Shown here in pieces: positions 26,858 through 34,355 of a stretch of DNA of 64,000 bases (the stretch's first letter is position 1; each line of letters starts with the position of its first letter). The stretch spans positions 1 to 64,000 of the forward strand of contig NZ_AYMQ01000043.1 in NCBI RefSeq assembly GCF_000633355.1, written 5' to 3'. The DNA comes from Serratia sp. H1w. Its GTDB lineage: Bacteria > Pseudomonadota > Gammaproteobacteria > Enterobacterales > Enterobacteriaceae. Under the pieces are notes generated by a model. It was not told where the DNA came from and searched no databases. It saw nothing but the letters and a program-made list of their open reading frames with translations. The position numbers and the translations under genes are program-made.

Positions 26858-27309
26858 TGGGCAAACTCTGGGCCAACTGGCGGCAGCGTTCCCTGCGCGA
26901 GCGTCGCTTGATGCTGGTTCTGCTGAGTACCGTGATGGCTGCTGGTCTGTGGCTGATGGTGTGGCAACCGTTACAACAGGCGATAGCCAACCAACAGCAG
27001 CGGCAACAGCAGTTGCGTTTACAGTGGCGGCAGTTGCAACAAATTTCACCGCAGCCCGCAGTCAACGGCGACTTACGCCAGTTGTTGGAAAAAACCATCG
27101 CCGAGCAGGGACTAACGCTACGGGGCACGACGGAGCAACAGGGTCAGATACGGGTGGAACTGGCCGTGGCAAACGCCGAGGATGTGCTGCGTTGGCTAGA
27201 TCAGGTGGAAAGCCGGGGTGGGATAAGAGTGATGGAGCTGCAGTTGCAATCCTCTTTGCCTCCTGACGGCCGCGTGCGGGCCGGCACGTTGTTGCTGGAG
27301 CGTCAATAA
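26854..27309 (+). CDS. gspM: T2SS inner-membrane protein GspM
   Basis: 151-residue bitopic partner of GspL: short cytoplasmic N-terminus (MMGKLWANWRQRSLRERRLM), membrane segment (about 22-40), coiled linker rich in Q and R, and a periplasmic ferredoxin-like domain (about 75-151, GLTLRGTTEQQGQIRVELAV). ATGA overlap with gspL. Confidence 0.93.
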   Translation: MMGKLWANWRQRSLRERRLMLVLLSTVMAAGLWLMVWQPLQQAIANQQQRQQQLRLQWRQLQQISPQPAVNGDLRQLLEKTIAEQGLTLRGTTEQQGQIRVELAVANAEDVLRWLDQVESRGGIRVMELQLQSSLPPDGRVRAGTLLLERQ

Positions 27310-28058
27310 TGCGCCGTTGGCTGTTGAGTGGTTGCCTACTGGTGCTGTTGTATGTCGTCTGCCTATTGGTGAGTGCGCCAGCTCGATTGTTGGCGACCCT
27401 TTCTCCGGTCCAACTGCAATGGGGGGGCGTATCCGGAACCCTGTGGCAGGGTGAGGCCGAGCAATTACGCGTGGGTAAACGCCTGTTGGGGAGGTTGGTC
27501 TGGCAATCGGGCTGGCGTAATGGCTTGCCGGTTTGGCGCTTGACGCTACGGGAAGGTGAGATGGGACATGGTGGAGTCACGATAGGTTGGATGGGGCATT
27601 GGCAACTGTCTGCGGGCAGCTGGCAATTGCCCGTTGAGGTGCTGCCAACATTGCTGGGATATTCCCTGCCGCTGGAGGGGCACGGTGAATTGGCACTGAA
27701 GCTGGAAGATGCCCGCTTTGACGCACGGCAATGCCTGGATCTGGTGGCAAAAGTTGAGTGGCGCAGTGCGCAGTTTAGCCTGCTGGAGCAAACTCTGGCG
27801 CTGGGTGAACCTCAGCTAAGGTTACGCTGTGAGCCACGGCGTTTGCTGTTTGCACTACATCCACCGCAACCGCCGTTGAGGCTGTTTGGTGAGGGTAGCA
27901 TCGACTGGCGTGGCGTCTACCGTTTTAGCGGTGGTTTAGGGACGATGGAAGCGGTTCCGGCGCAATGGCGGCAGGCGGTTGAAGCCGCCTCCCGGCCCGG
28001 TGCTGAAGGAAAACGGACGATCGAGGTAGCAGGGATATGGCCAATCAAGCTTTACTAG
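27309..28058 (+). CDS. gspN: T2SS protein GspN
   Basis: 249-residue bitopic inner-membrane protein of uncertain role in T2SSs; one N-terminal membrane segment (LLSGCLLVLLYVVCLLVSAPA) and a beta-rich periplasmic domain (VQLQWGGVSGTLWQGEAEQLRVG ...). It shares one base with gspM and overlaps gspB by 22 bp. Confidence 0.92.
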   Translation: MRRWLLSGCLLVLLYVVCLLVSAPARLLATLSPVQLQWGGVSGTLWQGEAEQLRVGKRLLGRLVWQSGWRNGLPVWRLTLREGEMGHGGVTIGWMGHWQLSAGSWQLPVEVLPTLLGYSLPLEGHGELALKLEDARFDARQCLDLVAKVEWRSAQFSLLEQTLALGEPQLRLRCEPRRLLFALHPPQPPLRLFGEGSIDWRGVYRFSGGLGTMEAVPAQWRQAVEAASRPGAEGKRTIEVAGIWPIKLY

Positions 28059-28489
28059 ACCAGAACAAACCCAGTGGCGGTTATCGCCTTCCCCCTTGGC
28101 TGTTGCTGACCTACGCCTTGATGTTTCTGACATTAGGCTGGCTGGCGGCCGATATCTGGACCGGTTATCACCTCTCTCCAGCGTGCGCGATATTGCCAGA
28201 GCCCTCCAAGACAGTGGCCGAGCCGCAGCCAGTGATTGAAACCTGTGAGGACAATGTAATACCTGTGCTGCGCTACACCGCCCATGTCTACGCCGAAGAT
28301 CCGCAGCAACGGAGCATCACGCTGAACGGCCGGCAATATCGAGAAGGGGACAGCCTGGTCTGCGGTGCAGTCGTGGCGCAAATCCAGCAGGATGTCACGA
28401 TTTTGGAGCAGCATGGTCAAGTTTCGGTGCTGGATGCACTGGAGGACTGGCCCGGTGGCGAGCTGAATGGACAGGACAACGAGCCATGA
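28037..28489 (+). CDS. gspB: T2SS accessory protein GspB
   Basis: 150 residues: membrane segment (about 20-42, PPWLLLTYALMFLTLGWLAA) and a C-terminal periplasmic HR-like domain with the GspB hallmark HVYAEDPQQRSITLNGRQY followed by REGD and ending near ALEDWPGG. In Dickeya and Klebsiella, OutB/PulB assists or stabilises the secretin. No gspA is present here, so this is an OutB-type stand-alone GspB. Placement between gspN and gspO differs from systems where it precedes gspC. Confidence 0.85.
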   Translation: MANQALLDQNKPSGGYRLPPWLLLTYALMFLTLGWLAADIWTGYHLSPACAILPEPSKTVAEPQPVIETCEDNVIPVLRYTAHVYAEDPQQRSITLNGRQYREGDSLVCGAVVAQIQQDVTILEQHGQVSVLDALEDWPGGELNGQDNEP

Positions 28490-29310
28490 TTGACAGCCTG
28501 TGGATAGTGATAATGTGCGTGCTGGGATTGCTGGCTGGCAGTGTGTTGAACTGCGTGATCTGGCGTTTGCCAGTGATGCTGCAACGCCGTACGCTAGCTG
28601 AATCTCGCGCCTTGTTGGGCTTATCGCCGCAGGGCGATGATTTGCCCATTCGCTTTAACCTGTTTTTACCCCGTTCCTGTTGTCCTCACTGCCAGCGTAC
28701 TATCGCCTTTTATCACAATATCCCGCTGTTGAGCTGGCTATGGCTACGCGGTCGTTGCCACCACTGCCAGCAGCGTATCGGCTGGCGTTATCCACTAGTG
28801 GAATTGGCAGCAGCGTTGAGCAGCGGTTGGGTGGCTCTATACTGGCCGCCGGGGGCTAGCGCATTAGCGCTGGCAATGTGCGCCTGGTTGCTGATTGCGC
28901 TGATGGTGATCGATATTCAGCACTTGCTGCTGCCCGATATGCTGACGTTGCCCCTGCTGTGGCTTGGCCTGCTGGTGAATCTACGGGGAGAACTGGTGCC
29001 GCTAAGCGATGCAGTGTTGGGGGCGGTCAGCGGTTACTTATCCCTGTGGTTACTCTACTGGGGATTCAAGCTGGCGACCGGCAAAGAGGGGCTGGGTTAC
29101 GGTGATTTCAAACTGCTGGCGGCGTTAGGGGCATGGTGTGGCTGGCAGCGCTTGCCGCTGGTGCTATTGTGGGCCGCGTTGCTGGGGATAGTCGCGATCA
29201 TGTTGTTGCGCCTGACTGGGCGCGCCGTGCGTGGCGATCCATTGCCCTTTGGCCCTTGCCTTGCGGTTGCGGGTTGGTGGGTGCTGATTACGCCTTTGGC
29301 AACGTGGTGA
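28486..29310 (+). CDS. gspO: Prepilin peptidase / N-methyltransferase GspO
   Basis: Polytopic aspartyl protease that cleaves and N-methylates the pseudopilins. 274 residues. The cytoplasmic tetracysteine zinc motif is CPHC ... CHHC (about residues 66-100). The two catalytic aspartates lie in MVIDIQHLLLPD and the GYGDFK (GxGD) motif. About eight membrane segments. ATGA overlap with gspB; its 3' end overlaps convergent gspS by 23 bp. Confidence 0.96.
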   Translation: MIDSLWIVIMCVLGLLAGSVLNCVIWRLPVMLQRRTLAESRALLGLSPQGDDLPIRFNLFLPRSCCPHCQRTIAFYHNIPLLSWLWLRGRCHHCQQRIGWRYPLVELAAALSSGWVALYWPPGASALALAMCAWLLIALMVIDIQHLLLPDMLTLPLLWLGLLVNLRGELVPLSDAVLGAVSGYLSLWLLYWGFKLATGKEGLGYGDFKLLAALGAWCGWQRLPLVLLWAALLGIVAIMLLRLTGRAVRGDPLPFGPCLAVAGWWVLITPLATW

Positions 29311-29656
29311 GGAAGGGCTGGAGTAGCTGCTGGAACTCGGCGCATTGCGTGGCGCGTGGTGTGTTGTCTTTGAGCAGTTGTTGATAAAGTTGGCTGCTGC
29401 GGGCCGCCATCCCTGCCGGTGGCTGCCAACCACGCTGGTGGGCCGCAGTGTAGGCCGCCTGTTCAATCTGCCCGTTGGTGGGCAGATCGCTACGGCCACA
29501 CTGGTACTTCAGATATTGGGTGCCGGCGATCAGGGAAGCGATTTGCTGGGCCTGCCCGTCCAGCGCCATTGGCGTCGTGGCTGGCGGGTTGGTCTGCTGG
29601 CAGGCGCTGAGTAACAGGGGAAGTATTCCCAGCGCCAGTTTCTTTGCTCGATCCAT
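29288..29656 (-). CDS. gspS: T2SS pilotin lipoprotein GspS (PulS/OutS family)
   Basis: 122-residue outer-membrane lipoprotein that escorts GspD. Starts at MDRAKKLALG (29656), lipobox LLSAC with Gln at +2 (outer-membrane sorting), then the OutS/PulS helical domain: QIASLIAGTQYLKYQCGRSDLP ... RGWQPPAG ... LYQQLLKDNTPRATQCAEF with its disulfide cysteines. Convergent with gspO and 64 bp downstream of treC on the same strand. No clear terminator separates it from treC, so read-through expression is possible. Confidence 0.92.
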   Translation of the reverse strand: MDRAKKLALGILPLLLSACQQTNPPATTPMALDGQAQQIASLIAGTQYLKYQCGRSDLPTNGQIEQAAYTAAHQRGWQPPAGMAARSSQLYQQLLKDNTPRATQCAEFQQLLQPFLTTLPKA

Positions 29657-29720
29657 ACAAAATCCCTTTGTTTTCACTGAATTCTGTTCGGATTGTAGCA
29701 AACAAACTGCCGTTGACCAA

Positions 29721-31385
29721 TCAGGACTCCAGCAGCCACCAGTTAGCCTCGAACGGGCGCAATACTTTGGCCCTTGGCTGTTCAGCAGCATCGGCGTAGT
29801 TGCTGATTAGCGGTCGCCACAGCTCTGAGGTCTCCACGCCAGCGGCATCCCACGCCAGTAGCTCACGGCTCAGGTTGGCGACTACCAGCAATCGTTGCCC
29901 ATTCCAGCTACGCTGGTAGCACCACAAGGCCGGATGAGCCGGGGCCAGATCCTGATAATCACCGTGGGTCAGCAGGGGGTACTGCTTGCGCAGGGCGATC
30001 AGATGGCGATAGGCGTAAAACACCGAATCCGGATCGGCCAAAGCCGCAGTGGCGTTAATCTGCGGGTAATTCTCCGCACAGGCGATCCACGGCGTACCGG
30101 CGGTGAAGCCTGCATTGGCGGTAGCATCCCACTGCATTGGCGTGCGGCCATTGTCCCGCGATTTACTTGCCAGGATCGCCAACAGCTCCTCATCGCTTCT
30201 TCCCTGAGCATGCAGCTCGGCGAACATATTCAGGCTTTCCACGTCACGATAACTCTCGATCTGCTGGAAACCTGGGTTGGTCATACCGATCTCTTCACCC
30301 TGATAGATGTACGGCGTACCTTGCATACCGTGCAGTACCATCGCCAGCATCTTGGCGGCGGTCACCCGCAGCTCGCCTTCGTCACCAAAGCGCGAAACGA
30401 TGCGCGGTTGGTCGTGGTTACACCAGAACAGCGCGTTCCAGGCACGGTTATGCATACCTTGCTGCCAGTGATGGAAAATCTGCTTCAGCTCGACGTAATC
30501 CGGCGCGGCCAACGTCCACTTCTGACCGTCGGCATAGTCCACTTTCAGGTGGTGGAAGTTGAAGGTCATCGACAGCTCGGCACCGCTTTGCGCCGCGTAC
30601 TGTTGGCAGTGTTCCAGAGAGGTTGAAGACATCTCGCCCACGGTCATCAAACCGCGCGGCTGGAACACCTCGCGGCTCATCTCCTGCAAAAACTCATGAA
30701 TGCGTGGGCCGTCGGTGTAGAAACGGCGGCCATCGCCCTGGCTATCGTTCGGGAAGTCCTGCTGTTTGGAAACCAGGTTAATCACGTCAAGACGCAGCCC
30801 ATCGACGCCTTTATCCGCCCAGAACTGACACACTTTCTTCAGCTCTTCGCGCACCGGCGGATGTTCCCAGTTCAGATCGGCCTGCTCGGTGGCAAACAGG
30901 TGCAGGTAGTATTGACCGCTGTCGGCGTGCCATTGCCAGGCGTTGCCGCCAAATTTGGAACGCCAGTTGTTGGGTAGGGCATCGCTTTCGCCGTCGCGCC
31001 AGATATAGAACTGACGCAGCGGGCTGGTGGGATCCTGCGCGGCCTTAAACCACGGGTGCTCGGTGGAGGTGTGGTTAAACACCATATCCATCACGATGCG
31101 GATGCTGCGCTGGTGGGCCTGTGCCACCAGGTGATCGAAGTCGGCCATGGTGCCGTAGGCTGGATCGATGGCGCAGTAATCGGCCACGTCATAACCATTA
31201 TCGACCTGGGGCGAGACATACACCGGCGTCAGCCAGATGGCATCGACGCCCAGTTCCTGCAAATAGTCCAGCCGTTGAGTCACCCCGGCCAGATCGCCAT
31301 AGCCGTTGCCGGTGCTGTCCTGGAAGCTCTTCGGATAGATTTGATAAATAACGCCGTTCTGCCACCAGGGGATTGGATTGCTCAT
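29721..31385 (-). CDS. treC: Trehalose-6-phosphate hydrolase TreC
   Basis: Cytoplasmic GH13 enzyme splitting trehalose 6-phosphate into glucose and glucose 6-phosphate. 554 residues (E. coli 551). Conserved GH13 regions: MDMVFNHTS, GLRLDVINLVSK (nucleophile Asp), LMTVGEMSS (acid/base Glu) and FWCNHDQPRIVSRFG (third acid). Downstream of treB by 15 bp in the same transcript. Confidence 0.96.
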   Translation of the reverse strand: MSNPIPWWQNGVIYQIYPKSFQDSTGNGYGDLAGVTQRLDYLQELGVDAIWLTPVYVSPQVDNGYDVADYCAIDPAYGTMADFDHLVAQAHQRSIRIVMDMVFNHTSTEHPWFKAAQDPTSPLRQFYIWRDGESDALPNNWRSKFGGNAWQWHADSGQYYLHLFATEQADLNWEHPPVREELKKVCQFWADKGVDGLRLDVINLVSKQQDFPNDSQGDGRRFYTDGPRIHEFLQEMSREVFQPRGLMTVGEMSSTSLEHCQQYAAQSGAELSMTFNFHHLKVDYADGQKWTLAAPDYVELKQIFHHWQQGMHNRAWNALFWCNHDQPRIVSRFGDEGELRVTAAKMLAMVLHGMQGTPYIYQGEEIGMTNPGFQQIESYRDVESLNMFAELHAQGRSDEELLAILASKSRDNGRTPMQWDATANAGFTAGTPWIACAENYPQINATAALADPDSVFYAYRHLIALRKQYPLLTHGDYQDLAPAHPALWCYQRSWNGQRLLVVANLSRELLAWDAAGVETSELWRPLISNYADAAEQPRAKVLRPFEANWWLLES

Positions 31386-31400
31386 ATTCAGTCTCTTTGT

Positions 31401-32816
31401 TTATACCGGTAATTCGCCGCGGCTGGCTTTGCGTTTGTATACCATCATGGTCAACAGCAGTGGGATCACCACGGCGACCAGAATGGCGAAGGAGTAGATC
31501 AGCCAGAACTGCGGTTGGATTGACAGGATGCCGGGCAGGCCACCTACACCGATACCGTTGGCCATCACGCCGGTCAGGCCGCAGATCAGGCCCGCGAAGG
31601 CGGAACCGATCATTGCGCACAGCATAGGGAAGCGGTATTTCAGGTTGATACCGTACATGGCCGGCTCGGTAACGCCGAGGTAGGCAGAGATGGCGGCCGG
31701 TACGGAAATCTCGCGTTCGTTGGCCTTGCGGCTGACGATGATGATGCCCAGCACCGCCGAGGCTTGTGCGATATTTGACAAGGCAATCAGCGGCCAGACT
31801 GGCGTACCACCCATGCTTTGGATCATCTGCATATCGATGGCCAACGTGGTCTGATGCACCCCGGTGATCACTAACGGCGCATACAGGAAACCGAACAGCG
31901 CGGCACCGATTGGGGCGAAGCTACCGGTCATGACCCATTTCACTGCCCAAGCTACGCCATCACCAATCATGCGGCCAAACGGACCGATCAGCGTGTGCGC
32001 CAGGAATACTGCCAACAGCAGGGAAACCACCGGTACCACCACCAAATACAGGTAATCCGGCACGATCTTTTTCAGACGGGTTTCGATCCAGCCCAGCGCC
32101 ATACCGGCGAGGATCGACGGGATCACCTGCGCCTGATAGCCGACTTTCTCAATGGTGAACCAGCCAAAATTCCACACTTCCGGCACTTGCTGACCGAGCA
32201 GGTAAGAGTTCATCAGCTGCGGGGAGACTAGGGTGATGCCCATGACGATACCGAGCACCGGGGTACCGCCCATTTTCTTCACCGTTGACCAGCAGATGGC
32301 CACCGGCAGGAACATAAAGATGGCTTCGCCCAGCAACCACAGGAAGTCGTAAATGGTTTTCCAGGCCGGGTGCATCTGGGCCAGCGTTTGGCCACCGGAC
32401 ATCGGGATATCGCCGATCACGTTGCGGAAGCCCAGGATCAAACCACCGCTAATCAGTGCGGGCAGCAGCGGGAAGAAAATCTCGGCAAAGTGGGAGATGC
32501 CGCGTTCGAACCAGGTCATATTCTGACGGGCGGCCAGCTTGGCCTGTTCTTTATCGGCTTCATTGATGCCAGTGGCGGCAATCAATGCCTGATAGTAATC
32601 ACCTACTTCGGGGCCGATCACCACCTGGAACTGCCCGGCGTTGGTGAAGCAGCCTTTGACCATCCGCAGCTGTTCAATCTCTTTTGGTTTGGCCTTGGCG
32701 GGATCGTTAAGGACGAAACGCAGGCGGGTAATGCAGTGGCTGACGGTGGCGATATTCTCGCGGCCACCTACCAGCACGATCAGGCGATCGATGTCCTGCT
32801 GCTGAACTTTGCTCAT
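31401..32816 (-). CDS. treB: PTS trehalose transporter subunit IIBC TreB
   Basis: Imports trehalose as trehalose 6-phosphate. 471 residues: EIIB domain with phosphorylated Cys28 (VSHCITRLRFVLND) and polytopic EIIC domain (about 110-460). The IIA function must come from elsewhere, as in E. coli (Crr). AAGGTG precedes the start. The operator at 32894-32905 lies upstream. Confidence 0.96.
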   Translation of the reverse strand: MSKVQQQDIDRLIVLVGGRENIATVSHCITRLRFVLNDPAKAKPKEIEQLRMVKGCFTNAGQFQVVIGPEVGDYYQALIAATGINEADKEQAKLAARQNMTWFERGISHFAEIFFPLLPALISGGLILGFRNVIGDIPMSGGQTLAQMHPAWKTIYDFLWLLGEAIFMFLPVAICWSTVKKMGGTPVLGIVMGITLVSPQLMNSYLLGQQVPEVWNFGWFTIEKVGYQAQVIPSILAGMALGWIETRLKKIVPDYLYLVVVPVVSLLLAVFLAHTLIGPFGRMIGDGVAWAVKWVMTGSFAPIGAALFGFLYAPLVITGVHQTTLAIDMQMIQSMGGTPVWPLIALSNIAQASAVLGIIIVSRKANEREISVPAAISAYLGVTEPAMYGINLKYRFPMLCAMIGSAFAGLICGLTGVMANGIGVGGLPGILSIQPQFWLIYSFAILVAVVIPLLLTMMVYKRKASRGELPV

Positions 32817-32893
32817 TATGGCACCTTGATTATCAGTGAAGCACAGAGGTATGGATGTTTTTAAGCTTAGTCACTCGGCGGTTTTTATTGAAT

Positions 32894-32905
32894 GGGAACG
32901 TTCCC
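32894..32905. promoter_or_regulatory. TreR operator upstream of treB
   Basis: GGGAACGTTCCC is a perfect 12-bp palindrome with a central CpG, the LacI-family style and consistent with the trehalose-repressor site known in enterobacteria. It lies 78 bp upstream of the treB start and downstream of treR, so it controls treBC rather than treR. Only one copy is seen. Confidence 0.75.
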
Positions 32906-32976
32906 GGTTTGGGGCGACGATCACAAAATGGACAATAATGCGGCAAAGAGTGGCAATGAGAACGCTGGGTTAACGT

Positions 32977-33001
32977 GTAGGGGCGCCGCATGCTGCGCCC
33001 G
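32977..33001. repeat. REP-like palindromic repeat, family 1 (copy C)
   Basis: GTAGGGGCGC-cgcatgc-TGCGCCCG, immediately after the treR stop codon and upstream of the treB operator. Its hairpin may protect the 3' end of the treR message. Confidence 0.85.
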
Positions 33002-33010
33002 GTTTATTAA

Positions 33011-33958
33011 TCAGGCGAGTTTGCAGGGGATGATGATTTGGCGGATGCCTAGTTCACCACTCAGTTGGCCCAGCAGTTGAAGTGCTGCCTGCTGCCCGGC
33101 GGTACCATAGCCCAATTCGACCGAAAACGTCTCTGGGAACAGGAAGTTGAGCATCGGCGTGTTACCGATAGCGCACACCTGGAGTGACGCTATCTGTTGC
33201 TGTTGCAGGTATTTTATCGCACCGAGAGCGATGGTATCGGATGCGCACACCAGCGCGGTGGTTTGTGGTTCAATCACGCTGGCAGCCAGTTGGAAACCGC
33301 TCTGATAGTTCAGCTCACCCAGCGCGACCACTGGTGTGATTTTTTGTGCGCGGCAGGTATCCAGATAAGCCTGGTGGCGGCGCATCCCGGTGGTGGCATC
33401 GGACTCCTGTACGCCCAGGTAGCTGATATGCTTGTGGCCCTGTTTGCGTAAGCGCTGCATCAACAGTTTCACGGCGCCTTCATCGTCATAACAGACGGAT
33501 GAGACCCCCGGATAGTCGCGGGCGACCACCACCATCTTTTCCTGCCATGGCTTGAGTATGTCCGCAGTCAGGCCGGTGAAGCCGAACAGGATCACGCCGT
33601 CGACGTGGCGCTGGCGCAGCACGTTGAGGTGTTCCTCAACCAGCCGGGTTTCAAACTGGCTTTCCATGACGATCGGATCGAAGCCCTGCTGATACAGCAG
33701 CGGCAGCATGGTGCGCACGGCCTGATTTTCCGAAGGTGAATCCAGGCGGGAAACGATGATTGCCACGACTTTGTCGCTTTGGCCGCGCATGGCTCGCGCC
33801 GATTTCGACGGGGTAAAACCCTGGCTGCGGATCACCGCCTCCACCCGTTCACGGGTTTGTGGGCTTACGCTGCCTTCGTTATTCATCACGCGTGAGACGG
33901 TAGATTTGCCTACCCCGCTCAGACGAGCGATATCCTTGATTGTCAGCCGGTTTTGCAT
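33011..33958 (-). CDS. treR: Trehalose operon repressor TreR
   Basis: 315-residue LacI-family repressor responding to trehalose 6-phosphate. Helix-turn-helix at residues 5-25 (IKDIARLSGVGKSTVSRVMNN), hinge, and periplasmic-binding-like effector domain with the SRLDSPSENQAVRTMLP and SYLGVQESDATTGMRRHQAYL segments. The start codon abuts the PhoP box of the divergent mgtA promoter, so PhoP binding may also affect treR. Confidence 0.95.
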   Translation of the reverse strand: MQNRLTIKDIARLSGVGKSTVSRVMNNEGSVSPQTRERVEAVIRSQGFTPSKSARAMRGQSDKVVAIIVSRLDSPSENQAVRTMLPLLYQQGFDPIVMESQFETRLVEEHLNVLRQRHVDGVILFGFTGLTADILKPWQEKMVVVARDYPGVSSVCYDDEGAVKLLMQRLRKQGHKHISYLGVQESDATTGMRRHQAYLDTCRAQKITPVVALGELNYQSGFQLAASVIEPQTTALVCASDTIALGAIKYLQQQQIASLQVCAIGNTPMLNFLFPETFSVELGYGTAGQQAALQLLGQLSGELGIRQIIIPCKLA

Positions 33959-33975
33959 GGTTTACTTATCGTTTA
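33959..33975 (+). promoter_or_regulatory. PhoP box of the mgtA promoter
   Basis: GGTTTA-CTTAT-CGTTTA is a direct repeat with 11-bp period fitting the PhoP consensus (T/G)GTTTA-N5-(T/G)GTTTA. A TTAAAC -10-like element follows at 33987-33992, with TACAAT at 34005-34010 as an alternative. The box starts on the base next to the treR start codon, so the mgtA promoter lies in the treR leader. Confidence 0.8.
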
Positions 33976-34092
33976 GGTGATGAGGCTTAAACTTGTCTGC
34001 TCGCTACAATAGCTTATTTTAGCGCGCGGATCTTGGTGCATAGCCAAAGTGACGCAAAACGGAATGGCCGCCACTGCCATTCCCACTTTTTC

Positions 34093-34194
34093 TTTACCGG
34101 AGGTTAATTCCTGCATGGATCCCGATCCGAGCCCCAACACTACTCATTCGGTTCCCCGGTAAAACCTCTCCGCTCTGCGTTGCTGTTTTACCGG
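34093..34194 (+). promoter_or_regulatory. Mutually exclusive hairpins in the mgtA leader
   Basis: CCGGTAAAAC (34156-34165, spanning the end of mgtL) pairs perfectly over 10 bp with GTTTTACCGG (34185-34194). The same strand segment CCGGTAAA can instead pair over 8 bp with TTTACCGG (34093-34100), which overlaps the mgtL ribosome-binding site. The two structures exclude each other, as in the E. coli and Salmonella mgtA leaders. A short stem CTCC-GGC-GGAG followed by six T (34259-34276) could terminate transcription. The leader runs about 350 nt to the mgtA start. Confidence 0.65.
34115..34162 (+). CDS. mgtL: mgtA leader peptide MgtL-like
   Basis: 15-codon frame MDPDPSPNTTHSVPR with GGAGG eleven bases upstream (34099-34103). 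It resembles E. coli MgtL, which also starts with alternating acidic and proline residues (MEPDPTP) that destabilise the ribosome at low Mg2+, and it sits in the corresponding place in the leader. The length is one or two codons shorter and the C-terminal half is different. Translation of this peptide is expected to gate elongation into mgtA. Confidence 0.75.
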   Translation: MDPDPSPNTTHSVPR

Positions 34195-34355
34195 TTTAGG
34201 TAAGCAGCGGCACTTGCTCGATAGTTCGCCTCTGTGGTAATTGAAAATCAGCGATCTGCTCCGGCGGAGGTTTTTTGGCGTGTCCGAAAACCAAGCCAGC
34301 GGGCCGATCCGCCGTTCCCCACTGCCGAGAGGCATTGGGCGATAAGGTGCGAACG

